A stretch of DNA of 64,000 nucleotides from Cryptomeria japonica (lineage: Eukaryota; Streptophyta; Pinopsida; Cupressales; Cupressaceae): assembly GCF_030272615.1 (NCBI RefSeq), contig NC_081414.1, positions 825,744,896 to 825,808,895 of the forward strand. The letters are read 5' to 3'. Every line of letters starts with the position of its first letter. The first letter of the stretch is position 1. The notes beneath the pieces are model-generated. The model searched no databases and was not told where the DNA came from. It was given only the letters and a program-made list of their open reading frames with translations. The translations under genes and the position numbers were made by a program. This document shows, one piece after another, positions 23,165-35,782 of the stretch.

Positions 23165-25617
23165 CTTTGGAAGAGGTTTTGTGAAAATATCTACAGTTTT
23201 CTCCTTAGACTCAACATACTCTAACTTCACCTCTTTGTCTACAACCTTTTTCCTTAAAAAATGATACTTTATTATAATATGTTTTATCTTTCAATGCATC
23301 ACCAAATTCTTAGAAATATCTATGGCACTTGTATTGTTACACATAATGGAAATAGGCTAATCAAACTCAAATATCATCTCCTTCAAATTCTACTTCATCC
23401 ATAAAATATGAGTACAATAGGAAATTGTTGCAATGTATTCTAATTTTATTGTAGATAAGGGTACTGAATCCTTCTTTTTATTCAACCAAGATAAAAGACT
23501 ATCACCAAGGAAGAAAGATCCACCTTTTTTACTCTTTTTATCATGTACACTTCTAGCCTAATCTGCATCTGCATATGCCATCAATGTGAAGTCTTCATTT
23601 TTAGGATACTACAACCCATAATTCTTGAGATATCTGAATATCCTCTTTACTACCTTGACATGAGTTTCCTTAGGCACTATCTAAAACCTAGCTACCATCC
23701 ATACTCCTTGCATCATATTTGGTCTAGATGCAGTCTTATACAAAAAACCACCAATCATTAACCTATATGGGATTTGATTTGTTGGAGCAGACTCATCATC
23801 CTTTCTCAATTTACAACTAGTAACCATAGGTGTACTTACCGATTTGAATTCTTCCATCTTAAATTTACTCAACATCTCTTTTATATACTTGGTTTGAGAG
23901 ATGAATTTACCCTTTTCTGACTAAGTAATTTCTAAACCAATAAAGAAAGACAACTCACCAAGCTTTGAAATTTCAAACTCTTTCTACATGTCATCCCATA
24001 AACAACAAAAATCAATAATTGATCACCTTCTATTTTTTATGCACAAATTGATATCTGCACTCTCTTGAAAACTTGTTGTTGCAGATATCTATCCAATATA
24101 GAATACCATGCTCTGGGGGCTTTCTTAAGTTTGTAAAGAGCCTTCTTTAACTTGCACACAAAATATAGTTTGTTTGAACATTGGAACCCTTCTAGTTGTT
24201 CAATATAGAAAAGTCCTCTTCTAATTCACTATTCAAAAAGGAAGATTTGATATCCATCTGATACACCTTGAAATGTTTGAATTTTGATAATGCGAAAAAC
24301 ATTGTGATTTCCTCTAACCTTTGCCAGAGCAAATGTCTCTTCAAAATCAACTCCTTGTACTTGTGCCTATCCTTTACATACAAGTTTGGCCTTATTTTGG
24401 ATCATCTTTCCATCTCCATTCAACTTGTTTCTAAAGACCGATTCAATACCAATAACATTCTTGTCTTTGGGTCTTGGAACCAACTCTTAAGTTTCATTCT
24501 TTTCAATTTGACATAGTTCTTCCTCCATGTCCCATAACTGACCTTTTTCTTCTTTTTCCTCTATATAAGAACTTGGCTCAATTTTTTATAGTAAGGAAAA
24601 AAGTACTTGTTTATTTTCTTTCTCAATTATTCTCTAGGCTTGAACTCTGCTATCTTTATCTCTTATGATTTGATATTTGGAATGATTCTTCTAAACATAC
24701 TTGGTTGGTGTCTTTGCAACTATATCCCCCGACTCACTTCATGTACCTTCTTCACTACTAGGAACAAAATCCTCATTGTCTTATTCACTTAGAACATCAA
24801 TAGACTGTATTATCTCATTAATACTCATATTGACACTTTTCAAAATCCTTTTGAGAAACCTCTTGTTATAACATACATATGCTTTTCTTGTCATAGAACA
24901 ACTAAGAAAAGTACCTTCATCAAATCTAGAATCAAACTTACCCAGATGTTCTTCATCCCTCTTTATGTAGCACTTGCTTCAAAATATTCTAAGATGTTTG
25001 ATTGAAACTAGTCTTGATTTTCATAGCTCATATGGAGTCTTGGTAGTCCTTGGTTTGATTTGAGTTCCATTCATAATTTATATTGTTCTTTGAACCACTT
25101 CTCTCTAATACATATATGGCATCTTTGCTTGACTTGACATAGTTCTTGCCTTTTCCTATACACGCTAGTTCTTTCGCTCAACAATTCCATTTTCTTGCAA
25201 AGTCCTACAAGTAGAATATTATCTCTAGATCCCATGCATCTCACACAATTCTTCATATCTATTAGAGATAAACTCTCCACCTCTATCTAATCTCAAACAC
25301 TTGACTGTTCTTCTAGTTTCATTTTCAACCAATTCTTAAATGCTTTAAAATTCTCAAAAGCTTTTGATTTCTCCATCTTAAAGTGTCTTTTATCACACAT
25401 TTTGAGATAATCCTCACAAGATAATAAAAATTTATATGTCCCAACCTTTTGTGCCAAATCCAACTATCTTCCCTTTGTATAGAAAAACAATTCCACCGAC
25501 TAACTTCATTGAGATGATACACATCACTATCAGTCCTACTTCCTTCCACAACTAATTCTCTGGTATCAATTTTTCTAATTTCACAATCCTTTCCATTAAA
25601 TGAGAGATTGTAGCCAA
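23165..25617 (-). pseudogene. pol: Copia pol remnant (pre-integrase to RNase H)
   Basis: Minus-strand translation gives, in order: the GYNL...CEIRK and EDSWIWHKRLGHINF pre-integrase zinc region (about 25617-25420), an integrase core fragment (about 25280-25070), RT with KVYQMDIKSSFLN (about 24300-24230), PMVTSCKLRKDDE (about 23830) and the RNase H segment with NNTSAIDISKNLV (about 23340-23290) and FTKPLP (about 23165). Many stops and frame changes separate the pieces. No fragment exceeds about 75 codons. The order and motifs leave little doubt about the family. Confidence 0.88.
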
Positions 25618-26250
25618 ATAAAAGTAGAAAACCATGTCACATTTTGGGCCAAATTATCAGCATAAGTGAATTTAAGTATTTCTAACTAAAAATTAATTTT
25701 AGTCAAACATATGGTCTATACAGATTCATTATAACTAAGTTATATATGGGTTACAACTTTAAAAATTGGAATGTCTACTAAATGTATAGTTTATACCACT
25801 TTAGGTCCAATTACCAAAAAAAAATAAAAATTAAAAAAGCCCGATGTTTCAATAACTCCTACTCTTATAAATAATTATTTTTTTAAAAATATAAAAATAC
25901 CCTTTTGTAGATCTATAAGTTAATTTTCCAAAATATATATCTTTTAATATTTTAATTTGTATTTATATTTTATATTTTATTTTTATTGAAAGGAGGTCAT
26001 CAACACTAAAATATAAGGTTGATTATCTTGTCAAGGAAAAATACCAAAAATTATCTAGAATTTTTGAAAAAAATATGACGCAGTACAAAAAAGAATCCAT
26101 GTCAAGATGATATAATTCTTTTCTATTTTGAATAAATAATTAAGTCATAAGGTGGTGCCAAATAGAAAGAGTTATTAGTACACACAAATTTTAAAATTTA
26201 TTTAAAAATATATAGTTTTAAAATATATTGCAGAGTGTGTGCAAAATGGA
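25618..26250. other. Left edge of the large insertion in the old copia, AT-rich
   Basis: This sequence separates the interrupted copia from the LINE. It is AT-rich and non-coding. Its outer 30 bases show weak inverted similarity to the right edge at about 35755-35783, which could be degenerate terminal inverted repeats of a carrier element or chance. Confidence 0.35.
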
Positions 26251-26654
26251 TTTTGCAAGGGAGAGAGAAAATGCGCAGGGGTGAAAGTTTAGAGATGGGG
26301 CAGAGACCAAGGAGCCCTACAACTCAACATATTTTGGGAGATGGAGATGGATGGGGGAAAATAATTTAAAAAATCCACAGATTTCAGGCCCAGAATCTTC
26401 CTTCGGTCAAAAATTTCTAGGCAGAGGAATCGATACTAGTATAGTCAACTACAACAGCTCATAGAGGCGGTTTTGGAACAAGAATCTTTATGGAAACAAT
26501 GGTAATCAATTTCCAAATGGCAGACCTAATCAGTTTATTATCTCTGAGAATCGTTCAAAGGCAAGAACATTCGGGTTTAACCATTCTGTGGCATTCTCCT
26601 CACTTTCTATCAAGCCCTAATGATACACCTCTGTATCAAGGCAGGTAATCACCT

Positions 26655-27081
26655 TTGTTTCTGTCCAGCCTGAATAGTTTTCCTATCAATAGAGGTAGGT
26701 CGATGCATGAATCTAAGGCATGGAATGGACCCTTCAAACCAAACTTTCAAAAGAGGGTCTCAAATGGTCACAGAGTTTCAGATAAGAACAAGAAACATTC
26801 TCATCAGCAAAATGTCTTCAGGAATCAACATCCAAATGAATCAGTTACCCTCAAAAGATGGGTTACACGAAAGCCTGAACAACATCTTCTCATTGAACCT
26901 CTTCCGCCTCTAGAAAATGTGGGTCGCTGGAAATCCCCAAAAGTAATACAAGTTAATTTTCCAATAGAGTACCTACAACCACAAATTTTGGATATGAGCG
27001 ATGGAGCACTAATTGGTAAGATCTGGAACCATTCTCTTGACATTTCTATTCTTCGTGATTGGGTAAACCAGACATGGAATG
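26655..27081 (+). pseudogene. LINE ORF1, first part
   Basis: The frame contains a basic, Gly/Asn-rich N-terminal stretch and then a region typical of plant LINE ORF1 proteins, with DGALIGKIW and a downstream DWVNQTWN segment. It stays open up to the solo LTR at 27082. When the LTR and one copy of its 5-base duplication are ignored, the same protein family continues at 28458 in phase, so the LTR entered a reading frame that was still recognisable. Confidence 0.75.
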
Positions 27082-28462
27082 TGTTGGCATTTGCATGAAG
27101 ATTGCATTGATGAAATGTTATATTGTCATTGATGTCAATTAACTAGTAGGAAGAGCTAGTGAAAGGAACTATAACTGGTAGGTGAGTTTGTAGAGTGAAC
27201 CGGTATTGCTAAGATATGGAGAGTTGAACCAGTAAATCCTACCTATTGATTTGATAAACCCTAACCAATTAAGTTTGGTGAATTGGTTGTATTGGTTTAT
27301 GATCTGATGATGAGCGGTAATGATTATGACACATATGCATGTTGTATAAGAAGAGTTTCAAATTATTTTTGGTGCATTGAGATAACAGTTTTAATCTAGG
27401 GAATGAGCAAGTATATTGCATGTAATGCAAACCACGTGATGATTTACTGAGTTCGAGGAAGTGGTGATCAAGGAGGGGTCGAGGCTATCTTGAATGATGT
27501 GCAAAGATTATTGTGTAATCCAACGATCATACTTGATCCGAATTGTTTGTAATCTCTATGAGAGAATTGGGTTTCTATTGTGTTATGGACCTAATGATTT
27601 GTTTATAAGGTCGATGAGTTGTTTTGTTGAAGTGTTGGCAAAAGTTGTAGTTGTGTGTGGTTGCCAAACCAGATGATGTATCTGTAGTTTGTGTAAAGGT
27701 AGATAGGAGCATGAAAAGGATCTGAACAAGCAAGTGTAGTGCTATTCAAATAGATTAACAAAATCCTGTTATTTTCTAACAATTACAATAGTAAAATCCC
27801 TTAATCGGGTAAGCCGTAACAAGCTTAGTGTTATTCAAATCCTCAAACAAGGTGGTCCATTAGCTTGGATTTCAAATTCTCTACCGAGGTTACTCCTCAC
27901 AAGGTATTGCTTCTAATGGGGCATTATAGTCAATCCCTTAATTGGGTGGTCCCTAACAAGATCTGTTCTTAACAAGACTTTTATAAAGCTTTAATAGGCT
28001 TGGCTCCTAATACGGCGAACTTCAAAAGAGTTCAGAATACTTGTGGGTATTCATTCCCATCATGGTTTTTCCCATTTGGGTTTCGACGTGAAAATATTGT
28101 GTCAAGTGGTGAATGTTTTTGTGGTTATGTTTTCTATGGTTGAATTGCTTAACTGCTTAATCCACTTTGATAAGTTATGTTAACCGACAACAATATGAAA
28201 TGAGTTTTACTTATGTCAGTAAAGTATTTGGATGTTTGTGAGTTCAAGTTGTTTACTATTAATCTATTATAACAGTCAATCGGTTTAACTTGGTAGTGAT
28301 ATTGCATTTGTAGTTCAGTGGTTTAACTTGTCAGTTTAAAGTTTGCTTTGAGAGGTTGATTATGAAATTGGTGAAATCTTATATCAGTTTTTCTATCTAC
28401 AGATTCACCCCCCCTCTCAGTAGTTAATTGGATCCTTATTCTTTCATCATACCATCAGAATG
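27077..28462 (+). repeat. Solo LTR inside LINE ORF1, GAATG target duplication
   Basis: The LTR is 27082-28457 (1,376 bases), starting TGTTGGCATTTG and ending CCATCA, with perfect GAATG copies at 27077-27081 and 28458-28462. It resembles the LTRs of the complete copia at 14126: the same start, the same CCCTTAA...GGGT and CTAACAAGG modules (about 27790-28030), the CATGGTTTTTCCCATTTGGG block (about 28060-28081) and the final CACCCCCCCTCTCAGTA-type run. Confidence 0.92.
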
Positions 28463-29271
28463 GGGTTAATATTATATTCTATATTGATCAAGGATTGGAT
28501 CATTTTATTGTAATTTTTTCTTCAAAAGCCCTAAGAGATAAAGTCCAAAAATTCAAAGGATGGTTTTGTATGGGTTTTGGTTTGTTTACTACACCATGGA
28601 AACCCAACTTTGATCCAAATTCTAGAATCATGAGATATGCACCTTTCTGGATTTCTTTGTCATCTATGCCTCTTGAATACAGGGACTTGCAACTGATAGA
28701 AATCCTAGCTAATCAAATAGGGATTTTTGTCAAGCATGACCTCATTCCCTTTGAGGTTATATATCTGCCCTTGCAGGTGTGTGTTTTACTGCAAATTTCC
28801 AAATATTTTCCCAATCAAATCTCCATCAACTCTAAAATTGGAGTTTGGTCTCAAAAGACTGTCATTGATGAATCAATTAAGGTCTTAGAACACTCTGATT
28901 TGCTTGGTCACTTCACATCTCAATGGCTCAATCCTAATGAAGATGCAATTAAAGTTTGTTCAGATCGCACTACTATCCTAGTTTTATGTTCTCTTCAAAA
29001 AATGCCTCACCCTACTTCCATATATATTATGGAAGTTTCCCAGAGTGAAGATCAAGCCTCAAAGTTCTCTCAACCATGTCCCTCTAGTATCATTCCTCCG
29101 GGTGTTTTCTCTCAAAATCAGAATATCTCTGGGGTTCTTAATGTGTTGGGGGCTCCAACTATCAAGTTTCATCTCCTTATGTATACTAGAGTTTTATTAC
29201 CAAGCTTTAAATTATTTTATCCCTTGGGGATGCTGGAACAAATTGTGAAAGAACAACTTATAAAGGATTGA
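28458..29271 (+). pseudogene. LINE ORF1, second part (DUF4283-type)
   Basis: This frame continues ORF1 after the solo LTR. It contains the PWKPNFDP and FWISLSSMPLEY motifs typical of the DUF4283 domain in plant LINE and related proteins, then a ISKYFPNQISIN stretch. A LGHFTSQ segment at about residue 150 looks like a degraded zinc knuckle whose cysteines are lost. The frame ends at a stop at 29269-29271. Confidence 0.75.
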
Positions 29272-29979
29272 AATTAGTTAATGAATGAGATCAAAGAGGA
29301 GGTTTTCAATCAAGATCAAGTTTATCCTCCTTCATTATCCTTATCAGTGCCTTGTTTTAGCTTATACTCAATTTTTTCAGGATGCAGCCAAGCGGCGAAT
29401 CAGTGGTTGTGGGAGAGATACACTAATTTCATCAACTTCCTAGGGAAGTTGTTCCTGTCTCTTAAAGCTACATCTAGGCTTAATGAGAGCTAATTTCCCC
29501 CTTATTTTATCCCCTTAAAAATCAAGGGTAATGTTCATTATCTAGATGGGTATCTTCCAGGTCCAACAAGGAAAGCTTCAAAAGGAGTTCTTTGTTTGCA
29601 TAACTCTCCTGAAAATTTGTTTCACAGTGCATATTTTTCAAGGTTTTTTCATCAGATTTTAGTGGGTCCTTTACCAAACTTCAGGGACTAGTTTTCTCAA
29701 CAGGAATGTAGAGCTCTAGATGTAAACCTACCAAGTAGATCTACTTAGCTTCCCATTGTTTCAAATAACTCTGACTCTCAGGGTTCCATTCTCCAAACTC
29801 ATTTTAAGAAAGATGTCATAAAAGAGGATAGCCCTCTTAAACCCAAGAGAAGAGTTGGTATCCCCCCCCCAAAAAAAGAACATGTTGAAGATCACTAAAC
29901 AAGAGGTTAAAGAAAGAATACAAACAATACTAGATAGTAAACTTAGCCCGCGGAGAGTGACATGCTCTCTGGGAAAGCA
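29272..29979 (+). other. LINE inter-ORF segment
   Basis: Non-coding or decayed ORF1 C-terminal sequence between ORF1 and the endonuclease start. It includes a C10/A7 homopolymer stretch at about 29862-29878. Confidence 0.5.
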
Positions 29980-32900
29980 ATGAAGATCATCACGTGGAAC
30001 GTTAGGGGCCTTAATGCCCCTAATAATAGATACCTCATCAAAGCTCAGATTCAAAGTTGTGGGGTAGATATAGTTCTCATATAAGAAACAAAATTCTCAG
30101 ACATTCCAGACCTCCAACATTTTAAGTCTTGGAAAAAATGGAAATATGTAGCCTCTCCATCTTTAGGGGCTTCAAGTGGAATGGCTATCCTTTAGAAAGA
30201 CGAGGAGGTTCAAATTACTAGCATAGAATTGAAGGAAAATTACATTCATATCTAGGTCAATCATCCTCACGAATCTTTCCACTTGATTTCAATTAATGGG
30301 TCCACTTCAATAATAGGGAAGAAATATCCTTGGAATAAAATATCTTAGATTATGGCCACATTTACAGATATTCCTTGTATAATTGGAGGTGATTTTAATG
30401 CAATACTATCCCTTCAAGACAAGACTAGGGGAATCATTCCTCCTATAACATCTATGCAAGATTTTTCTAAATTTGTGGAAAACAATGGTTTGAAAGATTG
30501 TGCTCCATCAAATGGGAATGTCACTTGGACAAATAGAAGAAAGGGATTCCTACAGATTGTTGAAAGATTAGACAGATTTTTTCTCACTCCTAGCTGGTTC
30601 TTGACATTCTTATTTCCGTCCTCCCAAGTCTTTCCTCTTTCTGGCTCTGATCATTTTGCAATCCAACTGGAATTATCTTTAGCCTCAAATAATCATAAGC
30701 CAAAAAACTCTTTCAAGTTTGAGCAGATGTGGTTTTGAGATGTTACTTTTCTACCTTAGCTTTGGGCATGGTGGAAAAATTCCCCATATTTCCATGAATC
30801 TAGAATGTTTCAATTTTGTAAAAAGCTGCAATGGTTGAAATCTCAGATTAAAACATGAAATTCTACAGTTTTTAAGAACATCTTCACAGAAAAAGGGGAT
30901 TTGGAACAAAAAATTAAAGAGTTAAATGAAAACATCATCCACTATGGATTCAATGAGCAGTCCTTCAGTCAACAAGCCCATCTTAATCTTCAATTAGAAG
31001 AAGTGATTCAGAGAGAACTTTATTGGAAACAAAAATCTAGAGAATTATGGTTATAGAATGGAGATAGAAACACTAAATTTTTCCACTCTGCTGCTAAAAT
31101 GAGAAGGTCTAAAAATATGATTTCCCATATAAAAATGTTGCTGGGGGATTACTGGCTGATAAGGTTAAAATTCAAGAAGTAGTGGGTTTCTTCTCAAATT
31201 TGTTTATAGGAACATATGGATAAGTTCAGGGGGCTGACTTATCTAGACAAGAATGCTTACAACATATCCCTAAATTAGAACTTGAGACAACTAATGATGA
31301 TCTTTTGAAATCCTTCACCATGGAGGAAATCAAAGTAGTTGTTTTATCGCTACATCTAGATAAAGCTCCAGGACCGGATGGTTACACTGCTATGTTTTTT
31401 TAAAGATGCTAGGATTTCACAAGTTTTGACATCTGGTGGTTAGTGGAGGAGTCTAGGAGGAATGGTAACATCCTCAAACAATTAAATACAACCTTTATTG
31501 CACTCATCCCAAAGATGATCAAATCTATCTCCTTTGTTGACTTCAGGCCCATCTCTCTTTGCAACACCGTGTACAAAATAGTAAGAAAAGCAATTTCATT
31601 TAGATTGGCCAAAATTATTCCTGACATCATGTCTTAAGAACAAGGTGGTTTTGTCCCTGGGAAAGAAACTGTTGAAGGTGATTTGATAGCACATGAGGTC
31701 TTCCATTCATTTATATCCCATAAATGTGAGGCTATGATCATAAAAATAGATATGACGAAGGAATATGATAAAGTGGGGTGGACTTTTCTTCATCAGGTGC
31801 TGCTAAAATTTGGGTTCTCTAAAACATGGAGTAAGTGGATTATTTCTTGCATTTCCGGAGCTAAAGTTTTTGTCATTGTTAATGGTTGTCCCTCTGGTTT
31901 CTTTTCTTCATCACAAGGGGTTAGACAAGGAGACCCGCTCTCCCCTTTCCTATTTATCATCTTGGTAGAGGCTCTCAACACACTAATTTCAGCTCATCAT
32001 ATCAATAATTTGTGGAAGGGAATCACATTACCCCTTACTGATTTAATGGTAACTCACAATTTATTTGTTGATGACACTTTACTTTTTGGGGAAGTCTCAA
32101 TCTCTGAAGTGAGAATCATTAAACAAATTTTAAAGAGTTATTGTATAGCCTTTGGGCAAATAATCAACGCACAAAAATCTAAAGTATTTTTCATAAATAC
32201 TGCTCAACAAGTGGCTTCTAGACTAACAAACATCCTAGGATTCAATCTTGATCACTTGCCTTGTAAATATCTTGGGATTCCTTTATTCTCAGGTCTCAAT
32301 AAAGGTAGTTATTGGAGTAAAACTCTCTCAACCATCAAGAATAAGATTGCCTCATGGAAAAATACTTGGTTATCATTTGCTGGAAGACTCTTGATGATAA
32401 AATTAGTGTTGTCAACTATTCCAAACTACATGATGTCAGTACTTCCTATTCCAAAAGGAGTACTTGCAGATTTAGAAGCCAGACTCAAAGATTTCCTTTG
32501 GAAAGGAAATAAAAATCCAAACAACAAGATATATCTTTTGGCTTGGGAAAAAGTATTTTTTCCTAAAATTGGAGGAGGGATAGGGATTCATAATCTTTCC
32601 TTCCGAAATATTGCTCTTGGAGCCAAATTAGTTTGGAAATACTTCTCTAACCATAAATTTAAATGGGCATAATTATTAGAGAAAAATATTTGGATTTAGA
32701 GGAACCTGAGAGAATATTCACAGTTCTTGATCCACCCCAGGGTTCTCAGATGTGGAATTTTCTAGTTAAATGAAAGTCTATCCTCCTCCCACATCTAACT
32801 TGGATTATTCATAATGGTTAGAAATCAAATTTTTGGTATGACTCATAGAATGGTTTTCCCCCTTTATGCTTAGTTGATGGTTTATAGGACATTAGAGAAG

Positions 32901-34262
32901 CACTTTCTCTCACTTGGGGCACAAAGGTCAAAATATTATTTTATCCTTTCCAATTCTCAGATAGGCAAAGTGCAATTGAAAGATGTGTTCAGTGTACAAG
33001 CTCTAGCCTCCCAACAACAAATTCTTTTCCAAGAGTTACAAAATAGAACAATCTATTTCAAGGTTGATTATGACAATCTTATCTGGTCCCCTTCATAATC
33101 TGGCTCATTTTCTGTGAACCAAGGATACAAGTTGCTAGCAAATAGCAAGGTTAATTCTCAGAGTAGAGGCTTTTCTTTTCGCTGGACTAGTGCGGGTCTT
33201 CAAAAGGAAGGTTCTTTTGCTTGGATTGCACTCAAAGGATGAATCTTGACTAGTGCTAGATTGTCACACGTTCACTTAGCCCAACCTTTCAATTGTGTTT
33301 TTTATAATGAGGTTGAGGAAACAAGAGATCATCTACTCCTTAATTTTTCTTTTGCCCAAAAATAGTGGCAATGGCTCAGTAATAAACTTCATTGGTCTTC
33401 TACCTTTCATTCAGATTTACTTCAGGTTTTTTAAGCCTGATCGAGATTATTTGGAGATTCTTTTTTTGCTTCCATTTGGGAATTTTCCCCTGCTATCCTC
33501 ATTTGGAGTATCTTGTTGGAGAGAAACAAGAGAATTTTTAGGAAAGAATTCTCAAATGTAAAAACAATCATAAACAAGATTGAGATCACAATATCAAAAT
33601 CAATAAAAGCCTACAACTCTAAAAACAAGAGGTTGCACTCTCATTTTTCATCATGGAACAATGATATTCTAAAGGAGTGGAAGTGTTTACATTTTCCATT
33701 CAAAGGCTGCCTTCTTAATAATACAACTCAAAAAATCAACAGGAAAGAGATCAAATGGAAGCCTCCTGATCAAAATGTCTTCAAACTCAATTTTTATGGG
33801 GCCTCCAAAGGCAACCCAGGTTCATCTGAAATTGGTGCAGTGCTAATAGATAGTGTTGGCAAGGTGCTCATGGTTGGAATGACAAAAATTCCAAATTCTA
33901 CCAACAATGTAGCAGAGGCACTAGCACTTCAGTTTGGAGTCAAATTGGTAAAACAATGTAAGGTAAAGAATGTTATTTTTGAAGGTGATTCTTTGAATAT
34001 AGTTACAATTCTCAAGGAGACAAGGACTTCAAATTGGAAAATTGACTACATCATTTAGGAAATTAAAAACCAATGAAGTTGGTTTGATAGCTACAACTTA
34101 ACTTATTTCTTCAGAGAAACAGATGGTTTGGCTGACCTCCTGGCTAATAAAGGTTGTCTCCTCTCTCAAGGTGAAGAGTTTCTGAATCAAAATGACTTTT
34201 CAAGTATGGTGGATTTGTCCTCTAAAGCCTTGGAAGATCTCCTAGTTTTTTCTATTGGATAA
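29980..34262 (+). pseudogene. LINE ORF2: endonuclease, reverse transcriptase, RNase H
   Basis: ORF2 proteins nick genomic DNA and copy the LINE RNA at the nick. The start fits the ATG at 29980, followed by KIITWNVRGLNAP, the usual endonuclease opening. GGDFNAI (about 30384) and SGSDHFAI (about 30645) are endonuclease motifs. RT motifs are APGPDGY (about 31370), RPISLCN (about 31545), GVRQGDPLSPFLF (about 31918) and FVDDTLLF (about 32065; FADD is usual). The RNase H domain starts near 33788 with KLNFYGASKGNPG; Tyr replaces the first catalytic Asp. Stops and frame changes are common, for example near 30080, 30195, 31400, 31636, 32670 and 34058. It is inactive. Confidence 0.88.
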
Positions 34263-35435
34263 ACACAAATCCAATTCCTAATTCAAGATATTGTACTTCT
34301 CTTAATTCTGGCTTTCTATGTCTGATGTGTAGGAATATCTAAAATTTGAACCTTTATTTCATAAGTGTCATCCTCTACTTATGATCCATTTGGAGCATAT
34401 TTCTCACGCTATGTTCATATGTGCGGTGGCAGGAGATCTGTGAATGGCATCCAAAATGTCATAATTATTCGCCACTTCTTGTGTTTTCTTTTCTGGTCTT
34501 CCTTTCATGGCCTCCAAGTTGTAGCTTGCAGGTGCATACATCAATCCCCTGGTCATTGGAAATGTGGACCCTTTATCCTTGGTGTCAGTTTTCGTAGTCC
34601 CTTGCCTTTAGGTGGAATCTGCTCAGCTCATAATACTTGACATCAATTGGCTTAGAGATGTAACTTTTGATTTTTCTTCCTACAACACTTTACATGGGTC
34701 CCCTCTCATTGGTGGTTTTCTCAGTTGACAAGAAGTGTTCATAGTGGATTCCATTCCTAAAGCAATACTCATTTCAATAATGAATGGTTTGCAAGCTAAT
34801 TTTGCATCTCTGTTTCATGAATAGATTTTTAGGAATATTGACATTACTGGAGAGTCTCTCTTTTCCATCACTCTTTCTAAATTCGATGCTCTGTGGATCT
34901 GATTTTTCATACTAAGGTGGATCCACATGGATATTCACACTCTTTCCCACAACCTGGCCAGATTGCTTCATTTGAGAAATCTTCTGTCGGGGTGTAGTGA
35001 GAAGTGGTTTTGGCTCATCGACTTTTTGGAGATCTTCAACTATTGTCAGACCTATTTGTGCTTTAAGGCAATATTCTCAGATTCTCGGCTCCAAGTACTA
35101 TGTTTTGGTGTTTCCTTCATGGCGGGTTTTTGCACATATTCATATGGGTGCATATGCTTCCTTAGTTTTATGTCTAGTTTTCTATCTGCATGGTGGGCTA
35201 AGTTTTTTTCCCCTTCTGAGTCCTCCTTTTTCTTGGACACGCCTATTCTGGCTCCAAAACAACAATACGGATTGACGAACACGTGTTCTAGTCACATGTT
35301 TTAAATATCACTAAAATGACAGTACAGATTGACTAACACACATGTTAGTTGTGCATTTTTCAAGGTTATCTTTCCTTAGTATCTAATCTTATGTACATAT
35401 CTATTATTTCTAATATATATTTTAGGCCTATGCCT
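34263..35435 (+). other. LINE 3' untranslated region or unrelated insertion
   Basis: About 1.2 kb without supported coding sequence. It connects the RNase H end to the A-rich tail at 35436. Plus-strand frames of 70-125 codons exist but have no recognisable motif. The length is unusual for a LINE 3' UTR, so part may be another decayed insertion. Confidence 0.4.
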
Positions 35436-35452
35436 TTTACCCAATAAAAAAA

Positions 35453-35782
35453 ATGGTGAAAAATATATCCATGCACTAGAGTTTTTAGTTATCAATACAC
35501 ATAAAAAAAATTGAAGAAAAAAAGAAAAAAATTACTATATAAAGCGTGGGGCCTCATGTAGCTTCAATTTTGACATTTTATCAACAACTAAATTTTAGTG
35601 TTTACTTTATAAAAAAACTATATTCAAATAATTTTCTATTTTAAAAAAATAAAATTATAAACATAAAATATACTCAAAATTCAAAACATATATGTTACTT
35701 TCTATTAATTCACATCAAAAAGTTAAATTAGCATTGGCCATTTCCTTTCTAAAATTTTGACACAACTTTTTGCTTTTGCAGA
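35453..35782. other. Right edge of the large insertion in the old copia
   Basis: AT-rich sequence following the LINE tail. It ends where copia coding sequence resumes near 35783. Its presence shows the LINE was not the only element inserted, because it is neither LINE nor copia. Confidence 0.4.

Larger units (their letters stand above)
22150..25617 (-). mobile_element. Old minus-strand copia element, 3' portion (LTR part, RNase H, RT, integrase)
   Basis: Reading leftward, integrase, RT and RNase H remnants are followed by a purine tract (plus strand ATATCCCTCTTTA, 22749-22761) and then an LTR start, whose plus-strand end GTCCAACA is at 22748. The LTR continues left to at least 22150 and may have been split by the complete copia insertion. 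Rightward the element stops abruptly near 25617 inside the pre-integrase region, and the missing upstream coding sequence resumes at about 35783, so a large insertion splits it. Confidence 0.82.
26250..35452 (+). mobile_element. Plant L1-type LINE, decayed, interrupted by a solo LTR
   Basis: An ORF1-like RNA-binding frame (26.65-29.27 kb, split by an LTR), an apurinic endonuclease (29.98-30.74 kb), a reverse transcriptase (31.3-32.7 kb) and an RNase H domain (33.75-34.2 kb) follow in the order of plant L1 elements. The 3' end is probably the CCCAATAAAAAAAATGG stretch at about 35436-35452, a short A-rich tail. The 5' end near 26250 is an estimate. No target-site duplication could be identified. 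Many stops and frame changes show it is inactive. Confidence 0.85.
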
